Origin: Aureobasidium sp. EXF-3400
Taxonomy: Eukaryota; Ascomycota; Dothideomycetes; Dothideales; Saccotheciaceae
Length of the DNA: 64,000 bases
Direction of reading: 5' to 3'
Assembly (NCBI GenBank): GCA_024195585.1
Contig: SWBL01000256.1
Coordinates: 1-64,000 of the forward strand
Position numbers and translations under genes: made by a program. A model generated the notes under the pieces. The model did no database searches, was not told the DNA's origin, and worked only from the letters and a program-made list of their open reading frames with translations. Every line of letters starts with the position of its first letter. The stretch's first letter is position 1. This document shows, piece after piece, positions 43,701 to 54,180 of the stretch.

Positions 43701-45172
43701 GCAGCTTGCAGTCGCTCCAAATATTTCCCTGGAGTGTCGCCCTCTTCGCGGTCCGGTATCACCAGAGGCTCATGAACGCTAGGAGATAATGAGTTAGATT
43801 TGGAATGAAACCCGGGAGAAGAGTTGCGATCCCGAAGGTCTGAGTTGTGTCGGAAGCGATTGAACCCGAGAAGGCCACCCAGACTAGTCCGTCCTGCAGT
43901 TGAAGTCGAATTGCGAGCGCTAGATGGCATAGGCGGCGTAGGAGGGGTGCGATCCTCTGATCTGCGTCCAAAGGAACTCACGGTTGAAGACCTATCTCGC
44001 AACCCGAATCGACGTGGAGGATGAAGTATCGGTGAAGAGCCGTTCGAATTTACAGAGTTCCTCGAGTCGTTCCGGAACAGCGGAGCACCTCCATGGACAG
44101 CAAGGGCAGCAATAGAAGATTGTGCAAGTTGAGCAGGAGCAGGAGCTGGCGAAGACGATAGGAATAATCGCGGGCGTGAAGCCTCGGTATGGCGTCGTTG
44201 CAGAGCACTTAGAGGGGGCGGTCGTCGCTGTCTTTCTGGTGACTCGATGTTGGAGTTGGTTGAGATGGCGCTGGTCGAGGGTCGAGGTGTGCCTTGAGGG
44301 GTCTCTGATCCTGGTGGAGGTTGAGGCGGGGACGAAGATTTGCTAGGCAGAGGGAACAGCGACTTTTCTTTCTTCTTGCGGCGCGGTAGTTTAAACAGGG
44401 TTGTAGTAGTGGAGATGGTATGGGTGGTGGTAGTCGTAGCGTAGGTGACATGTTCTCCGGAGCTTCGTTGTTCTCCTGACGAGTCCGACAAGCGAGTGAC
44501 AGGCAGTGCCAAAGCCGAGTTGGATTCGTCGCCGTAGGGTGGAGGGGCAGCGGCATCTGGAACGAGGCGGTCGATGTCTACAGAGCGGCCTCTGCGCCAC
44601 GGTCGATGGTCTTCAGTGGACTCTCGACGTTGTTTCGACGGGCTGAGCTTTGATATCTGGCGCTTGAAGGGACTCTTTGACTTCCTTGGGCGGTGGACAG
44701 GGTGGTTTTGTTCGTCCATGGTGGGGGCGGTAGTGATGATCTGCGGGTTTGGTACAGGAGCTGGAATATGGGTGTTAACAGGGATACGCAGCAAACGGAT
44801 ATTCATATACGTACTTTGCGATTGGTGCTCAAGCGGAACTTGAGGTACCGGAGGGGTTTTGTTAGAATCAGCATGCAGCCTTGCCTTGGCTGAGAGCTGA
44901 CCATCGGAGAAGTGCCTCCATCGTAGCATGCTAAAGCGAGCGGTGGCCGGGGTGGCAGTCTGGACAGGCGGAGATGGGGGACCAAGACTCAGGACATCTA
45001 CGGGAGAGAGGGGCTCTTGAGCACTCATGGGGCGATTGGTGTTGGGTACCGGAGTGGTATAACCCGAGGCAGGGTTTGGGGACGGCGCATTTTCCTGAGT
45101 ATTACTACGGATGTCGCTCAAGAGATTGTCCAGAGTACTGCGGCGACGCGACATGAGAGGCATGGCCGGCAA
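40724..45172 (-). CDS. Sec7-PH domain Arf guanine-nucleotide exchange factor (Syt1/Yel1-type)
   Basis: Activates Arf GTPases in membrane traffic. The raw frame is 1482 codons; a 54-nt in-frame intron (44814-44761: GTACGT ... TTCCAG) is very likely, giving 1464 aa. N-terminal 450 residues are Ser/Pro/Arg-rich and disordered. Sec7 domain about 455-640, with the catalytic glutamate finger in ELPKETQQVDRV and the hydrophobic groove motif FSLMMLHTDAFNKN. PH domain about 735-860 (VGVLWRKSTKRKK ... ENESEVNDWIALINYAAA). A coiled coil follows (RQVLAARRQIMLQTIVESE), then a long disordered tail. Length and order match the fungal Sec7-PH proteins related to Syt1. The gene is divergent from ECM14. Confidence 0.92.
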   Translation of the reverse strand: MPAMPLMSRRRSTLDNLLSDIRSNTQENAPSPNPASGYTTPVPNTNRPMSAQEPLSPVDVLSLGPPSPPVQTATPATARFSMLRWRHFSDGQLSAKARLHADSNKTPPVPQVPLEHQSQSTYMNIRLLRIPVNTHIPAPVPNPQIITTAPTMDEQNHPVHRPRKSKSPFKRQISKLSPSKQRRESTEDHRPWRRGRSVDIDRLVPDAAAPPPYGDESNSALALPVTRLSDSSGEQRSSGEHVTYATTTTTHTISTTTTLFKLPRRKKKEKSLFPLPSKSSSPPQPPPGSETPQGTPRPSTSAISTNSNIESPERQRRPPPLSALQRRHTEASRPRLFLSSSPAPAPAQLAQSSIAALAVHGGAPLFRNDSRNSVNSNGSSPILHPPRRFGLRDRSSTVSSFGRRSEDRTPPTPPMPSSARNSTSTAGRTSLGGLLGFNRFRHNSDLRDRNSSPGFHSKSNSLSPSVHEPLVIPDREEGDTPGKYLERLQAAVSRSLIAGILSKSSDPFAQAVLRSYCRKFSFFGEPIDMSLRKFLLEAELPKETQQVDRVIQALADRYHECNPGVFMSPDQAYIVAFSLMMLHTDAFNKNNKRKMQKHDYIKNTSGQNVSDDVLGCFYDNICYTPFIHFEEEVDINGERLLTFKPKKSKLRGSIPDPGRKNSGPIDPYALICDGKLDTLRPPIKDSITMEDPYSYLGTANFFDMKKLQKAFVNTAVLQIISARSRPAAFESQATRDNPSESAIGLVDLKVTKVGVLWRKSTKRKKTRSPWQEWGALLTGSQLYLFKNVAWVKGLMTQYHTHLKQEGTNTPVIFKPPIQDFKPDALIKTDDAVALLDRSYLKHKDAFTLVRHGGQEEVLLAENESEVNDWIALINYAAAFRSAGVRIRGFIGGTDTDVTVNSRGRLNSTASVDSSVNASIGSALGSTITHDGQVTVEKRDFTPQLVRQVLAARRQIMLQTIVESEREVTDAIRNLENMMRNARHLLILAPIQPKTREDVCHATARMDANLKWIRRDIWRTKCHRDILSLDLQEDGDIFDSKLPAPMPNTRKTSGLQKTVPNINSAVSQQTSLQSPAHSPRLESREGKVEGVFNRDVFKTPPEHALRFGDAWQMPTSPLDLNSPQQVRRPSTTSTVQSVIRKHSVAALSVASSVHDGDRHLSSAASDAPSRTGRLTPTRSYDSRDHEAALLARDPVPSATPLTHSSAGFPESSNATPESASKIKSGRRSLHRTLRDGRSDTSASQRHRRGKESASTIRSDGSRGDDLADSTPGLERKAARFMVHGKQASVVTFGADWAEEKMRRELARKHSASTQNSTEESGPDANLQYHVTQALTSAHLHNAASPDETGKMNVQIPTLHEWQASPSDRTPTAAGNRHLSDPFNLEHDLTTPTVMSSDDDLDSYFDANSPRSDKVRSASNKFSESQGLEDALDTHARDAMQPENLPLPLSPPRVAEHDTSDENTIPFSQWIENEKLRELTSPTK

Positions 45173-45645
45173 CTCGCGAGGAACAGATGGTCATTTGACG
45201 GCGTATCAGCAGCGCGTCAACGAGAGTACTAGGCGTGCATGTGTCGGACAGGCATGCAGATTCTAGATCTGATGGGTATTGAAGGGGTACAGGAAATTGG
45301 AGATGGCGGGTCCGGGGGTAAACGAGCGTGTGTCTCTCTCTGGCAATGAATAGCGGACTTGTCACAGGCGAACTCGGCGGGATGCAGGGATTGAGAGCAG
45401 AAAGTCGGATTGGTGGCAGTGGTATTACAGAAATCAGACTACGACTATGAAGCGTAACTGCCTCGTCAGCACGCACGCACAAGGCTTGGAAAGGTTCCAC
45501 ATCTCGATGGGCAGGGGAAGGCGCGAAGGATGTTGCCAAGCAGCCCCGGTCCTGCCTCTCCACCCCCCAAGGTCCGGGCCTCCGCTCAAGCTGCGACTTT
45601 CTTCAATTCAATTAAGTGACTGCCTACACTCAGCAACTTCCAACA
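45173..45645. promoter_or_regulatory. Divergent promoter region Sec7-PH / ECM14
   Basis: 473 bp shared by two genes pointing apart. C/T-rich before each ATG; no distinct TATA or repeat noticed. Confidence 0.45.
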
Positions 45646-47340
45646 ATGCGCGCCTCGTCGTTGCTGCTCGTCGCCGTGTCGACTCTGCTGGCTCCGACGG
45701 TTTCCGCAGTGCCCTCGCATCCCCAACCACCACCACCTTCTCAGCAAACACCACATCGCCCGGCATGGCGCTCCGTCACCGACGCCATCGTCCGCAACAT
45801 CTGGAACCCGCCAGCACACTCTCGACCTGAGCCCTCCGTTAATTCTCTTCCGCACCACAAGCACAGTGACGATGTCGTTGTTCGATTCAACATCAGCAAT
45901 GCTCAGGACGCCACAAGCCTTGCCGATGCTGCCGACACTCTCTTCCTTGACTTGTGGGAGTTCACAGACGATTGGGTCGATATCAGATTGCAGAAAGATT
46001 TGATTCCTTCCTTACTTGGCCTGTTGCCTTCTTCACTACACCAAGCCCACTCTTTGCTCATGGACGAGTTCACTCTTCGAAACGCCATCTCAGATACATA
46101 CCCTTCCTCTCGATCAACCCGTATGCTGCACCAGTCCAATGGTCCTACCCACCATAATGCCTTCGCTCCCAAGCTTGGTGTGTCTTCATCTGACAACATC
46201 TTCTTCAATGACTACCAACCTCTATCTGTCATCCTGCCCTGGATGCGCCTCATGGCTTCCCTCTTTACCACTCATGTGCGTGTTGTGAACGTTGGCACTA
46301 CTTTCGAAGACCGACAGATCCCTGCCTTGCGTATTGGCGTTCACCCGACCAACAATGATTCTCCCACACGTCGCAAGACTATCCTGATCACCGCCGGTCT
46401 ACACGCCAGAGAATGGATCTCGACCAGTACCGTCAACTACATTGCATACTCGCTCATCACCGGCTACGGAAAGAACCATGTCATTACCAGCCTTCTCGAA
46501 GAGTTCGACTGGGTTCTTGTGCCCACTGTCAACCCGGATGGTTATGCCTACACCTGGGAGACCGATCGTCTGTGGCGCAAGAACCGTCAACAGACTTCCC
46601 TGCGTTTTTGCCGTGGCCTTGATCTGGACCGAAGCTTCGACTACCACTGGGATGGTGCGGCAAACACAAAATCAAACCCTTGTAGTGAGTCTTTCTCAGG
46701 CTCCGCTCCCCTCGAAGCCATCGAGGCCAAGACCCTGGCTGGCTGGATCCGGAACGAGACTGAGCACAACAATGTCGATTTCGTGGGCCTGCTCGATCTG
46801 CACTCGTACTCACAGCAGATCTTGTACCCTTACTCGTACACCTGCGACGACATCCCTTCAAACTTGGAGAACCTACAAGAAGTCGCTGCCGGTCTATCGA
46901 AAGTCATGCGCCAATCGGGCGGCCGCTACTACCAATCTGCTCCCGCTTGTGAGGGTAATGTCGGTCTTGCCGCTACTGGCGACCGTCAAGTGTTCCCTCG
47001 CTTCGAGACAGGCGGCGGTAGTTTCCTCGACTGGTTCTATCACGACTTGAAGGTCAAGTACACATACCAACTCAAGCTACGCGATCGCGGTACCTATGGT
47101 TTCCTGCTGCCTAGGGACCACATTGTCCCTACGGGCAAGGAGGTCTTTGATGCTGTGATCTACTTTGGAAAGTTCCTTGGTGGTCAGCTTGATTTTGCTG
47201 CTGCTGGGGAGGAAGAGCACAGTGATCGCGAGCAGCCCGAGCAACATAGTCAGCAAGCCCACATCGTCGTGGATGAGACCGAGGAAGCCATGGAAGCTGT
47301 TGACGAGGATGTAATGGTCGAATTGAGGCGGCGGAGATGA
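45646..47340 (+). CDS. ECM14: Inactive metallocarboxypeptidase Ecm14 (M14 family pseudo-enzyme)
   Basis: Secreted/vacuolar M14A-like protein linked to cell-wall assembly. Single exon, 564 aa. Signal peptide ([21 protein letters not shown]), propeptide about 25-175, peptidase fold about 200-520. The zinc ligands are kept: His253 and Glu256 in GLHAREW and His386 in LDLHSYS. The general-base glutamate of active carboxypeptidases is replaced by Lys477 ([14 protein letters not shown]), the defining change of Ecm14, so peptide hydrolysis is not expected. The C-terminal 45 residues are strongly acidic ([26 protein letters not shown]) and end in four Arg. The start at 45646 gives a proper signal peptide. 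Confidence 0.93.
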   Translation: MRASSLLLVAVSTLLAPTVSAVPSHPQPPPPSQQTPHRPAWRSVTDAIVRNIWNPPAHSRPEPSVNSLPHHKHSDDVVVRFNISNAQDATSLADAADTLFLDLWEFTDDWVDIRLQKDLIPSLLGLLPSSLHQAHSLLMDEFTLRNAISDTYPSSRSTRMLHQSNGPTHHNAFAPKLGVSSSDNIFFNDYQPLSVILPWMRLMASLFTTHVRVVNVGTTFEDRQIPALRIGVHPTNNDSPTRRKTILITAGLHAREWISTSTVNYIAYSLITGYGKNHVITSLLEEFDWVLVPTVNPDGYAYTWETDRLWRKNRQQTSLRFCRGLDLDRSFDYHWDGAANTKSNPCSESFSGSAPLEAIEAKTLAGWIRNETEHNNVDFVGLLDLHSYSQQILYPYSYTCDDIPSNLENLQEVAAGLSKVMRQSGGRYYQSAPACEGNVGLAATGDRQVFPRFETGGGSFLDWFYHDLKVKYTYQLKLRDRGTYGFLLPRDHIVPTGKEVFDAVIYFGKFLGGQLDFAAAGEEEHSDREQPEQHSQQAHIVVDETEEAMEAVDEDVMVELRRRR

Positions 47341-47679
47341 GTCTGAGTATGTAGTCATATGTAGTCATAGCACCAGTCTAATTCTCAACCTTTCATTTTT
47401 ATAATTGATTCACTGCCCCGAATTTTCTACTCGTCTACACTTCTCTACCCTTGTGTCAAGAGTCACCATCACCGCAAAGATACACTGATCACTCGTAAAT
47501 TCGTGATGTTCATGATGTCTTGTTGAACTCATATCTTTAAGGGTATATAACGAAAGGCCTGTATAAACCTGTAATGCCAGAAACGCCATGCTGTGAATAA
47601 AACAAAGCAACCCTGCCGCCATTCTCTACGCCGCCATAAATTCATAATAACAATGCTATCTTTTTTGCACACCTGCACT
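47341..47679. other. Convergent spacer ECM14 / DUF2439 gene
   Basis: 340 bp of T/A-rich 3' flanks; nothing recognised. Confidence 0.5.
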
Positions 47680-49494
47680 TCATGTGATCTCGACATCCTT
47701 TTTCTGCATGTTCGGTGGCCGCCAATCCATCAAATCAAAAGCTTCTTTGCTCCATGGCCCAATGTCTTCGTTTTTCTTCTGTTCTACCACTATGGCTTGT
47801 GCAGCTCTTGTGGCTAGTACAGGGGCTGGTCTGACGACTGGAGGCTTGACAACGGGGGGCTTAACGACCAAAGGTTTGAATGACCTTGCATTGATCGAGC
47901 TGGTTGCTCTGCTGGCTGGTCTCGAAGGCTTCTCGACCGGTTCTTTGCCTGGTCGCACAGGGGCCTGAGGAACGGGATCATCAAAGATAGGGTCATCAAA
48001 ATCCAGTGGAGTGACATCTGCGAATTGAAAGTCGACGAGCGAAGGATCTTCAGGCGAGTCCAGTCGTGACATGACAACAGATGTTGTCTTCCTCAAACCA
48101 GTACCAGTTGTGGCCTTCTCCACGACAGGACGCTGTTCGGTCACATCTGAAGAAGTCCTTTGCAAGACGGGCTTCTTCTTTTTTCTCTCTTCGAACCTGG
48201 CAAGTCTTTCCTGAAAGCGTCTTTGAAAGACCGAGTCCTCAGGATCTTGTTCGACTACTGGTTCTGAGCCGACACTAGTTCCTAGTCTGGGACCGTGAGT
48301 CGTGCCATGCTGAACACCTTCCGTGGTAGTCTCGGAGCTTGGTGGACGAGACTGTGACTGGAAGAGTAACATCTTTCTGGGGGCTCCACCAACAAGTTTC
48401 AAAGACTTTCCACGTGATTGAGATTCGGACTCGGCCATGGAAAACCCACTTCCCGAAGGCTCTTTGGCGAGGACTTCTGTCGCTTTCTTCTTTGTTGCGA
48501 GTCGCGAGACACTAGCCTCTTTCCTTGGCCGAGTAGTGTTTAGCACGGGAGCAGGGTCGGCATGTCTCACCCGATCAGATACCCTAGCCGAAGGAGACTC
48601 TGCAACAGGTGGGTTCGCTGCTGCTGGTCGTCTGTCGACAGGTCGAAAGTGGTTGGATTGTACTTGTCGATGCGCCGGACTGTCATGTAGGCGAGCAGGA
48701 GAGGACGTCGCCAATAACTCAGCATCAATAGCACGACTTGCAGCTTGCGCTGTCGAGATGTCCTCAGTGTCAGAAGAAAGTTCAATGACTTCAGGTGCCT
48801 GGTTCAGACGAGAGATAGGGTTCGCTCGCTGTTGGCCAGGGGCTTGGTTGCGATGCTTTGCTGCCATGGGCGTTGTCTGAGCAGGAGAATCAAGTCTTTG
48901 TCGTTTAGGCTCTCTTCGGTCATGGACTTCAGTAGTCTGAAGGTCCCTGATTCGTGCTTCATAGGGAGATTCTGTGGGAAGAGAAGCCTTCCCTATGGGT
49001 CGTCTCGACCGTCCGAGCAGAGTATTGAGAGACTTGTGTTTCATTGGCGTTGTCGAAGTAGCATGGGGAGTTCTCGGGATGATAGACGGAGTGGCAGCAT
49101 GTGGTGGTGCAGGGCGCATCAACATTCTTGACGAGGCAGGGTTTTTAGCCGGAGTCTTGTCCTTCCTGTGCAACAAGTCTGAGAGATCTGTCTGTATGGT
49201 GCCTACCCTCTCAGAGACTTGGACCATGATAGCACCTTTCTCAAGGGTCATCTCATCACCCTCTTGGAGGTCATCGCCGCTTGTCCAGTGAAGGTCGCCG
49301 AGGAAATTTCTAGGAACATCGTAGACCATCACACGCTTGTTGAAAGTGTGGTAGCGCAGGAAGCCATCTTGCCATCTTTTCTGCTTTCGCCTGAGGTCGT
49401 GCGTGTACAGGCAGTTGAATTCATGGACCGGGGCAGTATTCTGAGTCTGAGGGACCGCGAGGTTTGGCGAACTACGCAGGACTGCTGCCGTCAT
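47680..49494 (-). CDS. DUF2439 (ZGRF1/Mte1/Dbl2-type) DNA-repair protein
   Basis: 604 aa from the Met at 49494 (the frame is open to 49590; the extra 32 residues are Arg-rich and not family-like). The N-terminal DUF2439 domain (residues about 22-105: PVHEFNCLYTHDLRRKQKRW, MVYDVPRNFLGDLHW) is the domain of budding-yeast Mte1, fission-yeast Dbl2 and the N terminus of human ZGRF1, which bind D-loops and direct the helicases Mph1/Fml1 in recombination. The rest is disordered and Ser/Pro/Arg-rich with a short acidic VIELSSDTEDIS motif (resembles a SUMO-interaction motif) near 240 and repeated KPLVVKPPVVKPPVV near the end. Role in D-loop control is by homology of the domain. Confidence 0.85.
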   Translation of the reverse strand: MTAAVLRSSPNLAVPQTQNTAPVHEFNCLYTHDLRRKQKRWQDGFLRYHTFNKRVMVYDVPRNFLGDLHWTSGDDLQEGDEMTLEKGAIMVQVSERVGTIQTDLSDLLHRKDKTPAKNPASSRMLMRPAPPHAATPSIIPRTPHATSTTPMKHKSLNTLLGRSRRPIGKASLPTESPYEARIRDLQTTEVHDRREPKRQRLDSPAQTTPMAAKHRNQAPGQQRANPISRLNQAPEVIELSSDTEDISTAQAASRAIDAELLATSSPARLHDSPAHRQVQSNHFRPVDRRPAAANPPVAESPSARVSDRVRHADPAPVLNTTRPRKEASVSRLATKKKATEVLAKEPSGSGFSMAESESQSRGKSLKLVGGAPRKMLLFQSQSRPPSSETTTEGVQHGTTHGPRLGTSVGSEPVVEQDPEDSVFQRRFQERLARFEERKKKKPVLQRTSSDVTEQRPVVEKATTGTGLRKTTSVVMSRLDSPEDPSLVDFQFADVTPLDFDDPIFDDPVPQAPVRPGKEPVEKPSRPASRATSSINARSFKPLVVKPPVVKPPVVRPAPVLATRAAQAIVVEQKKNEDIGPWSKEAFDLMDWRPPNMQKKDVEIT

Positions 49495-50047
49495 GATCCT
49501 CGGTGGTGGTCTGGTCGCTCGATCGTCGTATCCGTCATTGCGTAAGGAAATCGTGGGCAGTTTGGAGCTCGAGAGGCGTCGATACAACAACCAAGAATTC
49601 AGAGCAGGCAGTAATTACCTAGACCATTGCGGAAGCCGCGATCGTTGGCCGCCCCCGCGAGGAAAGTGCTCTTCTTGGCGCGTCCCTCACGCGTCACCCG
49701 GAATAAGGCAGGCTCCGCCCGTGACCTTCAATGGACATTACGCAGGGAGCCATGCCAGTTTCATAACTTTGGCCAAGAGACGAACTACATACGGGTACCT
49801 ACCTATATCTGTGCTGGAGACCAGCTCAGCACCGCGCAATCTAGATGATATATTATGGTGAGATGCATGGTATGACGAGTGAACAATGCCTTGCAAGTTA
49901 CAACCAGGTTCTGCCAGGCCGAAAGCCTTGGCCCCGCTCGCAATACACGTAGTCTCAACACCGACCATTCTCGGAATCCTTCAACTTGATTGTTCCCTCA
50001 CTCGTTCTTCTTCCTGGTTTTGAGTTCTCAGCTCTTCGTCAGTCAAG
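49495..50047. promoter_or_regulatory. Divergent promoter region DUF2439 / BAR-SH3
   Basis: 553 bp between divergent genes; short leaders with C/T runs. No named elements recognised. Confidence 0.45.
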
Positions 50048-51819
50048 ATGCAGAACGTGCAACGCAAGTTCGGTAAATTGATGAAGCGGTCTGCCGACAG
50101 ATCAGACGTCGGTGGCATTCTTAGCGAGTTCAACACCGCAGACCTAGCCCTTGGCAGTGTAAGAGGATACTGTGCTTGCAAGTGTTTATACAAAAACTGA
50201 CTGATAGTTTCAGTTCATTGACGCGACAAAGTCATGGCGCGATGCTTGGGATGAAACATTGAAAACACAGCTCTATGTTGCAGAAACGTTGAATTTGCTG
50301 TACAAGCCTATTGAAGTCGAAGATGATGCGGACAATCCCACACAGCACAAGCCTGCTCCCACTCCTCGAAGATATCTGGATAAGGCCAGTGATTTGCAGT
50401 CTATCTACTCGAATCTTGGAACGGACTTGAGCAATGAAATAAACTCGATCGAACTGAAACTTCTTAGACCTGCCATGGATGCTAAGGACTCTCTCAAAAT
50501 GCTCAAGAAAGCAATCAAACGAAGAGAAGATCTGAAGGTTGGTCGCATCAACGAGATGTGCGTGAAGTCTTCGACTAACCTTATTTGTTAGCTTGATTAT
50601 GAGCGTTACAACTCGCGTGTGGACGGCGCTCGCCGCAAGGATACAAGATCTGTCAGAGAGGAGAATGCTTTGGTGAAGCACGAGGGCGATCTCGCTCGTT
50701 CCAATGCCGTAAGTGATTACATGTCGAGTTGTGTAACATGATAACTCACACAAGTTGCAGGAATACCAAGCTGCTGATGAGCAGCTCAGAAGAATCTTGC
50801 CTCCTGTCTTGGATGGCCTATCAACACTGCTTCCTCATCTGCTTGCCATACAGATCATGATACAATACCAGCTAGTTGGTCAAATGTATACCCAACTCCA
50901 CGAATATTGTCAAACACACAGACTACCTTCACCAGCTCCATCTCTGGAGCAGGTCGTCTCGACATTTGAAACCGAGTTCACACCATTCCGAGAGGATCTT
51001 GAGCGCAACATCAGAACCATCTCGACTGGCAAAGCCATACACCAACCTATGAGTCTTCCGGACAAACAACAAGGCACTGTCACTGGGCTCGGTCTCCGCA
51101 ACACTGCCAGGGGCACCTTTGCCAGGAGAACAAGCAGCCAAGGCTCATTGCCTAAGCCTAGCGTGCCGGGACAGTTGCGCATTGGATCGAGCGCTGTGGA
51201 CGACGAAGAGGAAGCACCTGTGAAGCCTCCCCGACCTGGTCGCATATCTTCGAGTACCAGATTGCACTCTCACTATGAGAACACAGCTACACTCAACTCC
51301 CACTATGAGGACGAAGAAGCACCTCCAGTAAAGCCACCTCGACCTGGAGCGGCTCCCAATGTTGATATGGGAAGCAAACCACGGATTCCTTCTAGCTCCA
51401 AGCCTGCGGCAATAGTTACGCCGGATGGATACGCCAACGGCGGAGCAGCCCGTCCGATGTACTCTGCTCCAAGCACACCTAGCTCGACATCGACACCGTT
51501 CTTAACGCCTCCTTCCACCTCGCAGCAGGTAGACTACTTTAGCCGGGAGCGTAAGGCTTCTACGTCTTCGGGAACAATCAGTGTTGCGGGCAAAAAGAAG
51601 CCCCCACCACCTCCCCCTAAGAAGAGAACACTGTCATCTCAAGGTGAGTTCGTTACGGCTGTGTATGAATTTGCTGGCCAAGGGTCAGGAGACCTGGCTT
51701 TCAGAGAGGGTGACAGGATCAAAGTGGTGAAAAAGACAGCATCGACAGACGATTGGTGGGAAGGAGAGCTTAACGGGGTGGTGGGCAGCTTTCCTGCAAA
51801 CTATGTCAAGTTGGAATAG
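50048..51819 (+). CDS. BAR-SH3 domain protein (amphiphysin/Rvs167-like)
   Basis: Membrane-curving adaptor of endocytosis and actin patches. Exons 50048-50158, 50214-50537, 50592-50708, 50761-51819 give 536 aa. Residues about 15-250 form the BAR helices (SFIDATKSWRDAWDETLKTQ, RREDLKLDYERYNSR, LLPHLLAIQIMIQYQ). Then a disordered linker with two near-identical proline motifs (EEAPVKPPRPG and EAPPVKPPRPG) and a polyproline run (KKPPPPPPKKR), candidate SH3 ligands. The C-terminal SH3 domain (about 478-536) has AVYEF in place of ALYDY, the DDWWEGE tryptophans and GSFPANYVKLE. The BAR part differs from the classical Rvs167 N terminus, so this is a separate subfamily member. All splice phases are 0. 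Confidence 0.9.
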
Positions 51820-52241
51820 AGTTAGTCTGTTGCACAGGGGCTGCAGTGATGTAAACAGGAGCAACGAAGAAGGTGTAGAAGAGGCTTGGCTGTTATTGAT
51901 CTGCAGGGACAGAAGGCTTTGCTAGAGCCAATTCGGGCGGGAAATGGCGGGGATCGGCGTTTCGTCGTCATAAGTTTGGTTTGCTGGCGCGAGGTTGGGC
52001 ACCTTGAATCGCCCTTTGAAACCGAGCGAGAGAGATTCGCATCTTTTAACAAGGAAACGATCAACGCGTGTGAATGTCCACGTCGCAAAAGACCCAAATA
52101 TCTCCATTCTCCGCCTTTTGCGATCCACATCCGACAACCTTCTCCATACAAACCCAAGACGATTCTCCAGACAATCTCCCCCGTACAACCCCCACCATAA
52201 GGCCGGCCACGTCAACAAAAGATTCTCTCAGGCAACGGAAA
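51820..52241. other. Spacer and leader
   Basis: 420 bp between two tandem genes. The downstream gene's frame is open back to an ATG at 52074; that part is Pro/Thr-rich and may be leader or true N terminus. Confidence 0.4.
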
Positions 52242-53412
52242 ATGGACTCTGTACTCCTCGATACACCAGTGACCAAACAAGTGCCTCCTCGATCGCCCCC
52301 TTTGGCCTTCCAAATGACGTCCAACGATGCACTCTGGGCTCCCGTGTCCAATCCAATGGCCATGCAATCCTTATCGCAGGTCTCTTCGCCCTACTTCCTG
52401 GCCGCCTCTCCCACAGAAAATGATATGCAGGCTCAGCTCGACAAGCTGAATGATGCTCTACGTCTACAGAACCAAGCCTTTGTCGCCGAGCGCGAGAGCT
52501 GGCAGATGGAACGAGACAGAATGCACCGTCGCATCGTCGCCCTCGAAGCACTGCTCAAGTCTCCCAATGGCCAAAGGTAAATTCCGTCTGGCACGCCCGA
52601 GACAAAAACATGGCTGACTTTCTCATAGCCCAGCACGTAGCCCTGCTGTGTCCCCTCAGAATGGACTAAGGCCAGCTCCTTCCCAACTTCCCAGCATAGC
52701 AGAAGTCAACCCTCCTCGCTTGTCTCCAGAACTGCCTCGCGTAAAAAGAGACGCTGCTCCCGCTCACATTGACATACCCACATTACAAGATGCCTCTGTC
52801 TTTGACAGTGATGCCAACTTGGAAGAAGTCCTTCATGGCGATCTTCCCGCCTCTCCGCCGACCACTCGCAACATCCTCAGCCCTCCACCGCCTGCCAACC
52901 TAAGACATGCCGGTCATACTCCTCTCAAGGCCCCTCGGCCTGGTGAATTTAGCCCTGCCCTGAGCGTCCGCTCAGACAAGGTGACCGACACGCCAACCCG
53001 CACAAACACTCTCATGAACGAAGTCATGTCACAGGACGACGGTGCCGATGAGGATCGTGGTTTAAAGGGTCCTTTGCACATGCCTTCATTACCATGCAAT
53101 CCAGGCGCCGAGAACTTTACCATGGAAATGCTCGACGCAAAACTAAAGGATATCTCCGAACACCCAGAGGAAAACGAACCTCTAGTCTGTCGAAGCACCC
53201 TCGTCTCCCTCGACGAAGAGTCTGAGGAGCCATTCTCAGTCTCCGAGGAAAAAGTCGACTCGGCCAGCAACGAATCCAGGGACAAGGCTGAATCAACCAC
53301 GACAGAAAGCAAGGACAAGGACAAGCTCGACAATGGGGGCATCCGCCTCCGTACAAAGATGAGTTCAAATTTCGGCGCACCCCTTGGCTCCATGGGTGGA
53401 TGGAGACGTTAG
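52242..53412 (+). CDS. Conserved-looking protein with short coiled coil, unknown function
   Basis: Exons 52242-52576 and 52629-53412 (52-nt intron, acceptor CATAG) give 372 aa; with the upstream ATG at 52074 it would be 428 aa. A single amphipathic coiled coil at residues 65-110 (DMQAQLDKLNDALRLQNQAF, ESWQMERDRMHRRIVALEAL) is followed by a disordered Pro/Ser-rich region and a short regular block (NFTMEMLDAKLKDISEHPEE, LVCRSTLVSLDEESEEPFSV) that looks like the conserved part. The C-terminal end is acidic then basic (RTKMSSNFGAPLGSMGGWRR). I recognise no named family. The Met at 52242 (MDSVLLDTPVTKQ) was chosen for its context and the low-complexity nature of the extension. Confidence 0.75.
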
Positions 53413-54180
53413 GACGACTCCCTGTCTCAGAAGCATGGCTGGTTTCCATGCGTCTAACTCACGAGTCTTTTGCTCATTTCATTCTTATCAAAACCTTTGC
53501 ATCGGGAATATTTACTACACGGATTTGTTTGGCATAGAAAGGGAGAAGAGAAAAATAGATTTGCTGGATTCGGCGTTTTTTCTTTCTTTCTGTTTGGTTG
53601 ACTTTTCGGATTTCTATACTGATACCCCCTTCAAACACACCTCTTTGGCATACAAAAGAACCATTCACAAGCAGCAATGCAGATAGACAGAATCTTCTAG
53701 GTCTCTTCGGTAGAGGAATGCAAAGAATATGTTCTGGGTCTCCATGGCCCTTATCGTACATCCCTTGCTTTACCAAGCTTTTTGTTGAAGCCTTCTTTCT
53801 CCCTTCTTATCTTTTACCACGCGTTCAACGCTTTTCACATGGATGGGTCTTACATTCCTGTCGCCAGGTGGTCTCCAACACTCACGAGCCGTGTTTCTGG
53901 ACATTCAACCCTTTTCATGCAATAGTTTCCAGATCAAGACGAGAAGGCTAGACAGGCATGTAAGCTGTACAACTCTGCTGATGGAAAAGAAAGGGGATGC
54001 TGTGATGAGATATATGGCAATATGGTAGGTCCCTCTATCACTCTGCCTTTCTTTCCGGCGGGAAGAGTTTGTGGTACTATACTCGGCCAGACTCTGTTCA
54101 ATCGTTTCCAGTCAAGCCTTTTGCTATCCATCTGGCCTTTTGAATTAAAGTCCTTGACTCGAGACTTCTCAGTATTGAGG
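53413..54180. other. Spacer with T-rich 3' flank
   Basis: 770 bp; T-rich to about 53720, then the upstream region of a small secreted-protein gene. No other gene seen. Confidence 0.45.

Noticed and set aside
43756..43800. Possible extra intron in the Sec7-PH gene (CTAAC and CCTAG near 43780)
   Set aside because: Branch- and acceptor-like strings exist but no acceptable donor lies at a suitable distance upstream, and the frame reads through sensibly.
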